Below are positions 33,331 through 41,500 of a stretch of DNA of 51,864 bases, piece after piece. Where the stretch lies: the NCBI GenBank assembly GCA_902798285.1, contig CADBVZ010000016.1, forward strand, positions 1 through 51,864, read 5' to 3'. The stretch comes from an uncultured Prevotella sp. GTDB lineage: Bacteria; Bacteroidota; Bacteroidia; Bacteroidales; Bacteroidaceae. Every line of letters starts with the position of its first letter. Position 1 is the first letter of the stretch. Under the pieces are notes generated by a model that saw nothing but the letters and a program-made list of their open reading frames with translations, was not told the DNA's origin and did no database searches. Position numbers and translations under genes: made by a program.

Positions 33331-34950
33331 ATGAAAAAGGTATTATTTACAACGATGGCTGTGGTGCTCCTGTTGGGCATGACTGGCTGCAAGAATAACG
33401 ACAACCCAGTTACTGACGATATTGATGCTCTGGAACAGAGTCTCATCGGCCTGTGGTACGAGGAGTTTGAATATAAAGACGTGACTGAGGACGGCAAGCC
33501 CTTCAACCGTGCCTTGATTGCTGTGGAGGCCAGGGCCGACCACACGGGCTACGTGGCGCTGGCTGTGTTTGATGACGAATTCAATGAGCCGCTCGAGATT
33601 TACGGTGGTCCGAAAGATGCACCGTTCACTTGGCAGGTGACAGCCAAAGGGCGTATCATCCTGACCGACCCGAATACAGGCACGTCTATCAGTACAGCCC
33701 GTACACGTGGTGACGGAGGCCACAGCAACTTTGTCGATATTGGACAGATAGACATGAAATGCTCCTCGGGGCATATCGCCTTCAGCAACACATCCCATGA
33801 AGGTTCACTTTATAAGGCAGGAAACAATAATAGCGGTTTGATTCAAGACTGGATGGCAAAGTCAACCCTCCCCCGGGCCTGCATCACCGACAGTATCCCT
33901 CTAGAGCTGTTCCCCGACTATATGAACTACGTGTTCAACTACCCTTCGGTCGACCCCTTTGGCAATCCCTGCACACTCAGCGGTACCATCACGGTCGATA
34001 AGACGTATGCAGAGAAGGGTAAGCCCTACAACGGAATTCTGCTCTACAACCACTTCACGATCTACGCTACCACACAAGCACCTTCGCGTGGAGCCGTCGA
34101 GTTCCCGACGGGAGCCGCCTTCACCCATTTCATCGTCGTAGCCCCCGATTACTACGGCTTCGGCATCACCGAGAAAGAGCCGCAGGCCTATTGCATCTCA
34201 CGGGCCAACGGACGCGCCTCACTTGATGCCTACCTCGCTGCCAAGCGAATGATAGAAGACCTGAATGTGAAGAAAGGCGACGACTTCGTTATCGCAGGCT
34301 ATTCGGAGGGTGCTCAGACCACGATGGGCGTGTTGCGCGAGATCTCAGAACGCCATCCCGAAATAAAGGTAAAACGGGCCTTTGCCGGCGACGGTCCCTA
34401 CGACATCAACTCGATGTATGATGCCATCACCAAAGGCGACACCGAGATGCCCAGCACCGTCTGCAACGTGCTCTGGGCTTACAACCACTTCTTCCGTCTG
34501 GGTTACGACATCCACGACTATATGAAGGATCCCGTGGCTGCGAACTTCGATGAGTGGTTCCTCAGCAAACAGAACAAACGCAAGGCCCTTGACTTGGAGC
34601 TTATCAAGACCAATAAGACGAGTGACCTCTGCACAGATGCCGTCCTAGACAACAACAGTTCCCTGTCACGCCGATTCAAGGAAGCCTTTAGCAAGGATGC
34701 GCTCACCAGTGGCTGGAAGCCCCGCAGCGACTTCGACATCATGCTCTACCATGATACGAAAGACGATGTGGTGCCAGTGGAGAACTTTTATGCCATGAGC
34801 AAGTTCCTCAAGGACAATGGCATCAAAACAGAGGAGTTTGTCGGTGAGTACAGCTCCGAAACCATCAAGGAACTTGGTGTCACCAACCACGAGACTGCGG
34901 CCCTTACCTTCTTCCTCAGGATCATCGAGTGGATGACGGCAAACTATTGA
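33331..34950 (+). CDS. lipase-like alpha/beta hydrolase lipoprotein
   Basis: A 539-residue protein with a signal peptide and lipobox GMTGC (Cys at about 20). Residues about 30-165 form a beta-rich N-terminal domain (LIGLWYEEFEYKDVTEDGKP). An alpha/beta hydrolase follows, with THFIVVAPDYYGFG and the nucleophile elbow GYSEGAQ (Ser at about 330). A late Asp occurs in YHDTKDDVVPVENF and a His in TNHETAAL, which complete a plausible Ser-Asp-His triad. It resembles secretory lipases and the peptidase-like esterases of Bacteroidota. The substrate is unknown. It follows the DUF4421-like gene by 14 bp. Confidence 0.85.
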   Translation: MKKVLFTTMAVVLLLGMTGCKNNDNPVTDDIDALEQSLIGLWYEEFEYKDVTEDGKPFNRALIAVEARADHTGYVALAVFDDEFNEPLEIYGGPKDAPFTWQVTAKGRIILTDPNTGTSISTARTRGDGGHSNFVDIGQIDMKCSSGHIAFSNTSHEGSLYKAGNNNSGLIQDWMAKSTLPRACITDSIPLELFPDYMNYVFNYPSVDPFGNPCTLSGTITVDKTYAEKGKPYNGILLYNHFTIYATTQAPSRGAVEFPTGAAFTHFIVVAPDYYGFGITEKEPQAYCISRANGRASLDAYLAAKRMIEDLNVKKGDDFVIAGYSEGAQTTMGVLREISERHPEIKVKRAFAGDGPYDINSMYDAITKGDTEMPSTVCNVLWAYNHFFRLGYDIHDYMKDPVAANFDEWFLSKQNKRKALDLELIKTNKTSDLCTDAVLDNNSSLSRRFKEAFSKDALTSGWKPRSDFDIMLYHDTKDDVVPVENFYAMSKFLKDNGIKTEEFVGEYSSETIKELGVTNHETAALTFFLRIIEWMTANY

Positions 34951-34978
34951 TAATAATTACAATGAAAACAAAGAAGAT

Positions 34979-35884
34979 ATGGGTGATTATGCCAGGAAAT
35001 GGGTGGGTAGCAACAATGAGTATATCAAGTTAACTTGGGAGTACATTGAATACCTCACCACCGTGCAGCATTCCACTTACGGCACGGGCATAGACAAGAT
35101 CTACGACGGAATAATCTACGACAAGTATCCCTGGGAGCACTTGGGTACAGGCGACCGCAAAAGCTATAGAGGTAACGACTTGTTAATGATTACCAAGTGT
35201 CTCTTCATGATCTGCCTCTACTCCACCTATTGCAATCTGGATGACATAGATAAGAAAGCACTCTACAACAACTACATAGATTACAGGTCCAAACTCTTGG
35301 CATTCTGCGAGTTTAATGTAACCAACGCCAATGAGTTCCGCGTCTGCCAGATTCCGGGTGCCCACTTCGTGATGCACAAGGAGTTGCAGAAGTATAATTT
35401 CTGTGGAGCAGATAAAAAGAGTCCTATAGTGACTATTTACTATAGAAATGAAGATGTTGCCTATTTCCCTACGTGGCATGAGAAAGGTAAAAACAAGATA
35501 GAGAATCCCAAAGAACTGAAGTCTAAGCTAATTACAACAGACGAGGCTGATGCCATCTTCAAATATTATGCGCCTAACAATGAGAAGATTTGGTGGACGA
35601 ACATGATAGTAAATGGTGATACTGCAGGCGGTGCAGACTATGCCCAGACCCCGAGCTATGATGAGCCATGCCTGATGCTGTATGACCCACAAAACAGGAA
35701 TAATGTTAATGGATTGCACACAGGTCCACTCATCTCGGAAGACCGTGATTTCGGGCCAGTAATGCGGAGACCTAATATTAATTGGATGGTTCGTATGGGA
35801 CGTGTTACCGATTCTTTCGGAGCAAGGTGGGAGAGTTACAATAATATTGACTATTACGCAGCGATTGTTGAGAAGCGCTACTAA
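34979..35884 (+). CDS. hypothetical protein, possibly with altered 5' end
   Basis: A 301-residue reading with no family that I recognise. It is rich in Tyr, Asn and Trp (KLTWEYIEYLTTVQHSTYG; NEKIWWTNMIVNGDTAGGAD; RRPNINWMVRMGRV) and has no signal peptide from this ATG. A more natural start, ATG 34962 with MKTKKIW, lies 17 bp upstream in another frame and stops after 23 codons. This suggests that a frameshift or deletion has separated a signal peptide from the body. The base composition is more AT-rich than in the lipase gene before it. A strong hairpin terminator follows at 35919. Confidence 0.6.
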   Translation: MGDYARKWVGSNNEYIKLTWEYIEYLTTVQHSTYGTGIDKIYDGIIYDKYPWEHLGTGDRKSYRGNDLLMITKCLFMICLYSTYCNLDDIDKKALYNNYIDYRSKLLAFCEFNVTNANEFRVCQIPGAHFVMHKELQKYNFCGADKKSPIVTIYYRNEDVAYFPTWHEKGKNKIENPKELKSKLITTDEADAIFKYYAPNNEKIWWTNMIVNGDTAGGADYAQTPSYDEPCLMLYDPQNRNNVNGLHTGPLISEDRDFGPVMRRPNINWMVRMGRVTDSFGARWESYNNIDYYAAIVEKRY

Positions 35885-35918
35885 GTCGCATCCCTGCATT
35901 CATAACATTCAAAAGAGT

Positions 35919-35940
35919 CCCCGCCCATCACTGGGCGGGG
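35919..35940 (+). terminator. GC-rich hairpin after the 34979-35884 gene
   Basis: CCCCGCCCA (35919-35927) and TGGGCGGGG (35932-35940) form a perfect 9-bp stem with a 4-base loop, 34 bp after the stop. It is followed by a short T-containing stretch. Confidence 0.75.
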
Positions 35941-35963
35941 ATTCGTACTTTTATCAAGGGCGC

Positions 35964-36083
35964 CTATCGCTGCGATAAGGCATAAAGTGGTAAGATATCC
36001 ACGTGCCTAATAGTGCCCTCAACTTTCGGATCTAAATAATCGAACTTTCCGAAGTTCTCAAGTGAACAACGTATGGCCTGATA
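35964..36083 (-). pseudogene. possible C-terminal remnant of an unknown gene
   Basis: On the minus strand about 39 codons read as protein (YQAIRCSLENFGKFDYLDP, then KVEGTIRHVDILPLYALSQR) before a TAG at 35964-35966. They are preceded by an in-frame stop. The composition looks coding and unlike random frames, but there is no start and I do not recognise the family. It lies immediately downstream of the AAA ATPase gene. Confidence 0.4.
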
Positions 36084-36104
36084 TAGCTAGCCATCATGGC
36101 CAAA

Positions 36105-36128
36105 TACATGATTCAATGACATCAATAC
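36105..36128 (+). repeat. 24-bp direct repeat, left copy
   Basis: TACATGATTCAAT followed by GACATCAATAC. The right copy at 38048-38071 matches 21 of 24 positions, with the first 13 bases exact. The pair encloses the AAA ATPase gene and the VirE/HU remnants (about 1.9 kb). Confidence 0.55.
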
Positions 36129-37258
36129 GTCTTGCAAATCCACATTTCCAAGAATCGGTCGGAAACGCTATAAGTCTTTGTGCGCTCCTCGTTCTGATAG
36201 GTCAGAAGTTGTTTGTCCAGCAAAGCACTGATAGCATATTGTACTGAACTGGGCGATTTGAGTGCATGCTTCTTAACGAAGGCAACAGAGGTAACGCCTC
36301 TGGCTTTACCTTCCTTGGCAATGGCTATCAGCGTTTCTTTCTGCTGGAAGTTAAGTTGGTTCATGACCGAGGCGAAGGTTCTGCCTTTCTCCTCCAGAAT
36401 GTTGCTCAGCGTCTCATGGATGTCCGACTCATCAATGACTTTATCGGCATTCAGATAGGCAAAAGCGTTGTGGAGTACGTTGTGGACGTAGTAGGTATGA
36501 CCTTCAAATAGATCGTAGGCAAGCGATACTGCCTCAGGTAAGATTTTCCTTCCTGCTTTTGAAAACTGCTCATTGGCAAACGCTGTATAGACATCCTTCG
36601 GAATACAGTCAAGATAAATTTGCTCTGCGCTGTTATAGAAAGGCTTAGCCGCTGAGTTGAACATGTTTTCCAAGATATGTCGGTTGCTACCGGCATAGAT
36701 AAACAGGCAATTGTTCATCTTCTGGATATGCGCACGCAACAAGGCTTCCACATTCTTCTCAGGGTATAGGGCTATTTGCTGAAACTCGTCGATGGCGAAA
36801 ACGCATGGTTTGTCAGCCAGTTCCAGGTATCGGAAGATCTCTTCCAGTGTCAACTCGGGGGCGTGGATGTCGCCCAGTTTGATATCGAACGTGGGGAGAC
36901 CGCTAATCGGGTCGTAGCCAATGCTACCCGCCAAGGAGTGAAGGCCTGCCAGGAATTTATCAATCACCGCCTTACCTTTGGGCACCAGTACGGAGTATAT
37001 CTCCTTGCTAAGAAACAATACCAACTCATGCAGACTGGTAGTAGGATATATATCCGTATAAAAGGTGTAACAGTTGTCCTTGATGGATGGCTGCTCAAAC
37101 ACGTGGCGGATCAACTGCGTCTTGCCCATTCTTCGGGGGGAGGTCAAGAGGATATGCGCTTTGTTTTCAAGTGTGCGAATAAACCACGTAGTTTCTTTCT
37201 CCCTATCACAGAAATAGGGCTCAGGAATGATACCGGTGATGTAGAAAGGATTCTCCAT
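36122..37258 (-). CDS. AAA+ ATPase of the archaeal-type/STAND-like group
   Basis: A 378-residue P-loop ATPase with Walker A SPRRMGKTQ (about 40-48) and Walker B PCVFAIDEFQQI (about 150), then SNRHILENMF as a sensor-like strand. The C-terminal third is a winged-helix-like region (LIAIAKEGKARGVTSVAFVK, VQYAISALLDKQLL). This layout matches the solitary ATPases common as mobile accessory genes in Bacteroidota and archaea, whose role is mostly unknown. It has a perfect-spacing promoter at 37276-37307 and no partner gene next to it. It sits among gene remnants between 24-bp direct repeats, which suggests acquisition. Confidence 0.85.
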   Translation of the reverse strand: MENPFYITGIIPEPYFCDREKETTWFIRTLENKAHILLTSPRRMGKTQLIRHVFEQPSIKDNCYTFYTDIYPTTSLHELVLFLSKEIYSVLVPKGKAVIDKFLAGLHSLAGSIGYDPISGLPTFDIKLGDIHAPELTLEEIFRYLELADKPCVFAIDEFQQIALYPEKNVEALLRAHIQKMNNCLFIYAGSNRHILENMFNSAAKPFYNSAEQIYLDCIPKDVYTAFANEQFSKAGRKILPEAVSLAYDLFEGHTYYVHNVLHNAFAYLNADKVIDESDIHETLSNILEEKGRTFASVMNQLNFQQKETLIAIAKEGKARGVTSVAFVKKHALKSPSSVQYAISALLDKQLLTYQNEERTKTYSVSDRFLEMWICKTY

Positions 37259-37275
37259 AATGCTTTATTTTGGTG

Positions 37276-37307
37276 CAAAAATAGGCATAATATTCCAATT
37301 ATACAAA
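37276..37307 (-). promoter_or_regulatory. promoter of the AAA ATPase gene
   Basis: Minus strand: TTTG (37304-37307), 20 bp, TATTTTTG (37276-37283), with the ATG 17 bp downstream at 37258. Confidence 0.8.
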
Positions 37308-37481
37308 TTCTATAATAGAAAATCTATAATTAGTTCTTCCTTTTCATCTTTTTTAAGATTACAACATGGTACAGAAGGAAATAACCATGGGTGAGTTGTT
37401 CGAATAAGACAAAATAAACTTTTCGTATTTTGCCAAAAGTGTCACTTCTAGGATAAGCATCTGATAGCGTGACGGTTGTGA

Positions 37482-37510
37482 GAGTGACACTTGTTGCAAA
37501 AGTGTCACTC
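37482..37510. repeat. perfect 11-bp inverted repeat, part of an AAGTGTCACT family
   Basis: GAGTGACACTT (37482-37492) and AAGTGTCACTC (37500-37510) are exact reverse complements with a 7-base spacer. The AAGTGTCACT core recurs at about 37434, about 37816 and, inverted, at about 37865. The cluster surrounds the two gene remnants. Confidence 0.7.
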
Positions 37511-37516
37511 CTATTC

Positions 37517-37690
37517 ATGCAGCAGAACCAGCAGTTCCAGCGGGTACTCGATTACGAGAAGATGGTAGAACTGACCTATCTCCCGGTTGAGGAAACACCA
37601 GACGAGGAACTGGGCAAGAGGCTTAATGCTCTTGGTTATGAGCATAAGAAGACTAACAAGGGAGCATCCTATAGGATGAAAGAAAGGTAA
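37517..37690 (+). pseudogene. C-terminal remnant resembling a VirE/DUF3987-type protein
   Basis: From ATG 37517 the frame gives 57 residues (MQQNQQFQRVLDYEKMV to THKKGASYR-like ending NKGASYRMKER). The ending, with LNALGYEHKKTNKGASYR, resembles the tail of VirE-like proteins of Bacteroidales, which often sit beside an HU-like gene. An HU-like start lies 200 bp downstream, which supports this. The body of the gene is missing. Identification is by pattern and context. Confidence 0.4.
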
Positions 37691-37699
37691 TACAAAAAA

Positions 37700-37784
37700 G
37701 TAAAACAACTTGTTTTACCTTGTAAGAAGGCATCTTTCTACCATGTAGAGATGGTACTTTTGAAAGTAAAACAACTTGTTTTAC
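37700..37784. repeat. two identical 19-bp palindromes
   Basis: GTAAAACAACTTGTTTTAC occurs at 37700-37718 and 37766-37784. Each has perfect 9-bp arms around a central C. The starts are 66 bp apart. Between them lies a run with no coding potential. They may be operators or fold back in RNA. Confidence 0.75.
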
Positions 37785-37894
37785 TATAGCAAACAGGTAG
37801 TCACACTTTTCAAACAAGTGTCACTCAACCTAAGAAACTATATATCAACAAGTTAAGCAAAATAGTGACACTTTATTAAAATACAAACAAAAAA

Positions 37895-37984
37895 ATGGCA
37901 GTACATATCAAACTCATTATGAACAATATCAAGAGCAGCAAATCGTATGGAAAGTATTTCGCCAAGGCTTCGAACCGTAAATAA
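37895..37984 (+). pseudogene. 5' end of an HU-like DNA-binding protein gene, truncated
   Basis: ATG 37895 starts a 29-residue reading (MAVHIKLIMNNIKSSKSYG, then KYFAKASNRK) that stops at 37984. The opening matches the first strand and arm of the long HU-like proteins of Bacteroidales (start of MAV-x-(I/Y)-K-L type, then GKYYA/GKWYA). Those proteins normally run to about 120-160 residues, so this is a stub. A 10-bp-stem hairpin follows at 38007. Confidence 0.5.
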
Positions 37985-38006
37985 TCTCCGCTTGTTGTTA
38001 CAAAGA

Positions 38007-38039
38007 TCCCCGAAACCATCACATTGGTAGTTTCGGGGA
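38007..38039 (+). terminator. hairpin after the HU-like stub
   Basis: TCCCCGAAAC (38007-38016) pairs perfectly with GTTTCGGGGA (38030-38039) around a 13-base loop. There is no strong T-run after it, so termination efficiency is uncertain. Confidence 0.6.
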
Positions 38040-38047
38040 ACAGCTCG

Positions 38048-38071
38048 TACATGATTCAATAACGTTAATAC
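38048..38071 (+). repeat. 24-bp direct repeat, right copy
   Basis: TACATGATTCAAT followed by AACGTTAATAC; see the left copy at 36105-36128. The last 30 bp before it form the hairpin of the HU-like stub. Confidence 0.55.
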
Positions 38072-38134
38072 AACTGCAAAGGTACGATAAGTTTTCAACT
38101 TACTTTGCAACTGTATCGTTTTCGCCACTATCTT

Positions 38135-38308
38135 TTATTCGTCGCCCGTGGACTGTCCCTTCAGGCGGGCAAATTCGGCACAGGCAGCGGCCATATCGGC
38201 CAGGAATTGTTGACTGGTGTGGAGCCGCGCATAGCCTGCGGAAGCCAGAAGGCGGGCTGCGTCAACGTCGCTCTGCCAATGGTAGCCTGCAATGACACGG
38301 CTCTGTAC
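38135..38308 (-). pseudogene. C-terminal fragment of a PAP2-type acid phosphatase
   Basis: On the minus strand 57 codons read [20 protein letters not shown] and continue through [10 protein letters not shown] to a TAA at 38135-38137. SR-x-x-x-G-x-H-x-x-x-D is motif 3 of the PAP2 family, with the catalytic His and its Asp partner, and [12 protein letters not shown] is typical of class A nonspecific acid phosphatases. The N-terminal motifs 1 and 2 are missing: upstream the sequence changes to the inositol-phosphate synthase fragment in a different frame. This is a deletion scar. Confidence 0.75.
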
Positions 38309-38474
38309 CCACACGGATCTTGTCGCATTGGGTCATAGAACCGACGGGCTTGGTGAGGCCCTTGCGAGTCATCAGCACACCCGTCATGAATGTTGTTGCC
38401 ACTGCGCCGTTGCCGACGACAAGAATTCCCAGTTTGCCCTGTGCAGGCTTAACACTGTTCTTTTTCTGTTCCAT
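38307..38474 (-). pseudogene. N-terminal fragment of myo-inositol-1-phosphate synthase
   Basis: From ATG 38474 the frame reads MEQKKNSVKPAQGKLGILVV, GNGAVATTFMTGVL, then [20 protein letters not shown]. The NAD-binding G-x-G-x-(A/G)-V-A-T-T pattern and the following RKGL-x-K-P-x-GS are characteristic of Bacteroidota inositol-3-phosphate synthase, normally about 430 residues. Only about 56 residues remain before the join to the acid phosphatase tail. The promoter element at 38526-38533 is retained. The enzyme makes the head group of inositol lipids. Confidence 0.7.
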
Positions 38475-38525
38475 GTCTGTTAATTTAATAACTTGAGTTT
38501 TAGGAAGATTCAATTTAGTTGGGTG

Positions 38526-38533
38526 CAAAGATA
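38526..38533 (-). promoter_or_regulatory. -7 element of the lost inositol-phosphate synthase gene
   Basis: TATCTTTG on the minus strand, 51 bp upstream of ATG 38474. No TTTG is seen at the ideal spacing. Confidence 0.5.
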
Positions 38534-38588
38534 CAAAGTTTTCTTTAAAGTCGATATTTTTCTATGAAAAATTTATATTATCCAATCA

Positions 38589-41500
38589 TTATCGTGTCAG
38601 CGAGAACTTCATCGAGAGGCCAAAGTCGTAGGTTGTGGTGGGATAACTCGACGATGAGAGCAACGGTGTATTGGTCTGCTGATCGTAGTAGGCGGTGAGG
38701 GTGAGAAGGCGCGAGAGGGTGTAGTCGGCCATGAAGGAGAGTTTAAAGGCAGAGTTACCACTGGAGGCTGAAGAAACGCCCGTGGCGATGTCTCGGGTGA
38801 TGGCGGCCTGCTTTCTCAGGGAGATGTCGAGGCGTAGGTTCAGGTCGTGGTTGACGCCGGATTTATTAGAAGCCTTGGAATTGCTAGGAGAACTAGGAGT
38901 CCTAGGAGTCCTAGAATTCCTAGGACTTTGGGCCTTTTTCACGGCGCGGTTGCCTTTGGCGCCGAAGAGGTTAAAGTCTTGAATCTTATAACCCACACCT
39001 ACAACCCAGTCGCGACTGAGGGCCTCGTTGATCTGAATGCTAGTCATGGAGAGGTTGAGGGTGCGTGTGGTACGATATTCCACCTTTGTCGTCAGATTAT
39101 TCTGGAAGGTGGCATCGACACCTATCAGTGGTGAGAACGACTCGTTGATACTCACCGTGGGGATGCTGGGCAAGGTGTAGCTACCCACACTATAGATGCT
39201 CTTATAGGCATGGTTGAGGTTCAGACTCTTCAGATAGTCGGCTATACCTGGAAGACGCGAGAGTCCGCTGTAACGAATGCTCCAGTTGGGCAGCATACGG
39301 GTGATGGCGGGGAAGATGGCGCGCGAATTACCAGCCCCCATGGTATAGGCCGACAAGAAGGCTGGTACAAGTGCTTCAGCGGAATACGGTTTCTCTACGC
39401 CATTCTGGAACTGAGGTAAAATACTTCGGAAATGATCGAAAGCTGAAGAGTGATAACCATTGTTTGCATTGCCTATCCCAGCCAACGCACCACGAAGTGA
39501 AATGGTGGTCATATTAAACGATCCGCTATAGGTGGTGGGCCGGCCCTCATACATATACTGGATGCTCTGCGAACGGTTGTCCATCCGCGAGGCATTGAGG
39601 TCGATCTTCAAGTCACGGATAGGCTCCAACACAGCCCTAACCTGCAGATCCTTAGTATTGTTGATAGTGGCTGGGGTAGCTACACTACCACTCATCAATA
39701 GCCAATGATTATCCATAGCCTTATCGATATATCCATCGCCCATCACACCAAAGGCAAAGTCGAGACCCGGCGCCATCACCCCATCTGTACGCTGGCCGAA
39801 CATATCACCCACATTGGGCAGGAATCCCGGCAGATGCATGGCGTATTGAGAACGGAAGCTGACATTCACCGAACGAACCATCATCAGCACACGGGCCACA
39901 CTCTGAGCTGGCTCATACCACCATTCCTTCTCTTTCGAGGGTTTGGTTGTGATGCTAAGCTTCAACTGCACGGTGTCGCGATTGCGGATAAGTATCTTGT
40001 TCTCGTCAATCACCTTATACTTCACGTCATAGGGTTTGCCATCCTTCGTACGGGCACTGACGATGATACGCTTCGAGCCTTTGTTATGGGCCACAGTCAC
40101 AGTGGTATCCATCTTCAATCTGATCTCACGCTGGTAGGCATTCTTGTTAAGAGGCAGAATCTTCTCATCGGGGGTGGGAGTCTTTTTTTGATCCCGAGGA
40201 TTCCTTGAATTCCTTGAGTTCCTTGTATTTCCAGCTTTTCGGTATTTATCATTGACCTTCTTGAGGAAAGGCGAATGATTATACAGCGTTTCAAGATTGA
40301 AGGCAGCGTTGATATTCAGGTTACGATTGCTGGTGATGGTATTACCCAGGCTGGTGCCATCATCGAGTTCCGTACCACGTACCCAAGCATAATGGGCGTT
40401 ATAAGAGGCATCTGCATTCACCCAGTCGAAGATAGGCAGTTTGTTGAGGGGTAACTGATATGAGGCCGTTACCTGCTGCTGATAATCCAAGGGGCGACCA
40501 AGGTTGCGGATGCTCTGCTTTACGGAGTCTTTCCATGCCGTATAACGATCGGGGTAGAGATCTTTATTGATAGGCGTATAGGGTTCTTCTATCTCCGCAC
40601 GGGTAGCACTTTGGAAGTTGAAGTGCAGGTTCTTGGTAAAGTCCCAGCGCAGAGAGAAATCACGATTCCACAGGAACTGTTCCGAGAAGGTCAGAGGCAG
40701 ATTCTGGTTCTCCAGATTCTCTAAGTCGCGCTCCTGCAATTCATAGTAGTTTCGTGTCATCTCCGTATTGAAGGCAATACTCTGCGGCAGATAGTTGAAG
40801 CCTAACGACTTGGGGAGATTCAACCACTTAGACTTACCCTTTAGTTTCTTGAAAGGCTCCCATGACTTATACACAGGCGAATAGCTATAGTTCAGGGCGC
40901 CACGCCATGCGTCCTCACGTTCATAGACAGTAGTCTCGCCAGTGGTGTTACGATGCTGATGACTATAGCTGAACGAGAAGTTAGCAGGATCGTAGGGCAT
41001 GGGGTGACGCTTTGTCTTCAGTCCCCAACGTACGTTCGAGAGTGAGAAATTACTATTCTTGGTCTTCGTCACGGCAATCGACTCGATACTGTCGCGCTCG
41101 TGTTTATCGGCAGCCACTTCGAGGGCATCGCTCAGACGCATATCCGAGTCAAGGGGATTATAGCGCGGACGTTTCTCTTCCTTTGTCACGGAGTAATAGA
41201 GTGGGATGCTCACCTTAGCCTTGTCAGGGAAGAACTTACCCAACTCCAGAGAAGTAGTGACTGAGTACTCCTTCTGGGTATCGGTAGAACGCTGCATCAC
41301 ACCGTCCTCCAAACCTCCGAAGCCATCGCTGATATAACGGCCCGAGATGTTCACCATACCAAAGTCGGAGAGTTTCAGATTCAAGTTTCCTGAGGCGGCC
41401 CATCCGCCATCATTGTTGATATCTAAAAGGCGGAGTTCGTTTACCCATACCTCTCCCGATTTCACGCCATCGGATAAATTCCTCACACCAATCATCATCA

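Noticed and set aside
37700-37784. Possible CRISPR-like array from the two identical 19-mers
   Set aside because: There are only two copies, no further spacers and no cas genes in the window. Palindromic operator-like sites fit better.
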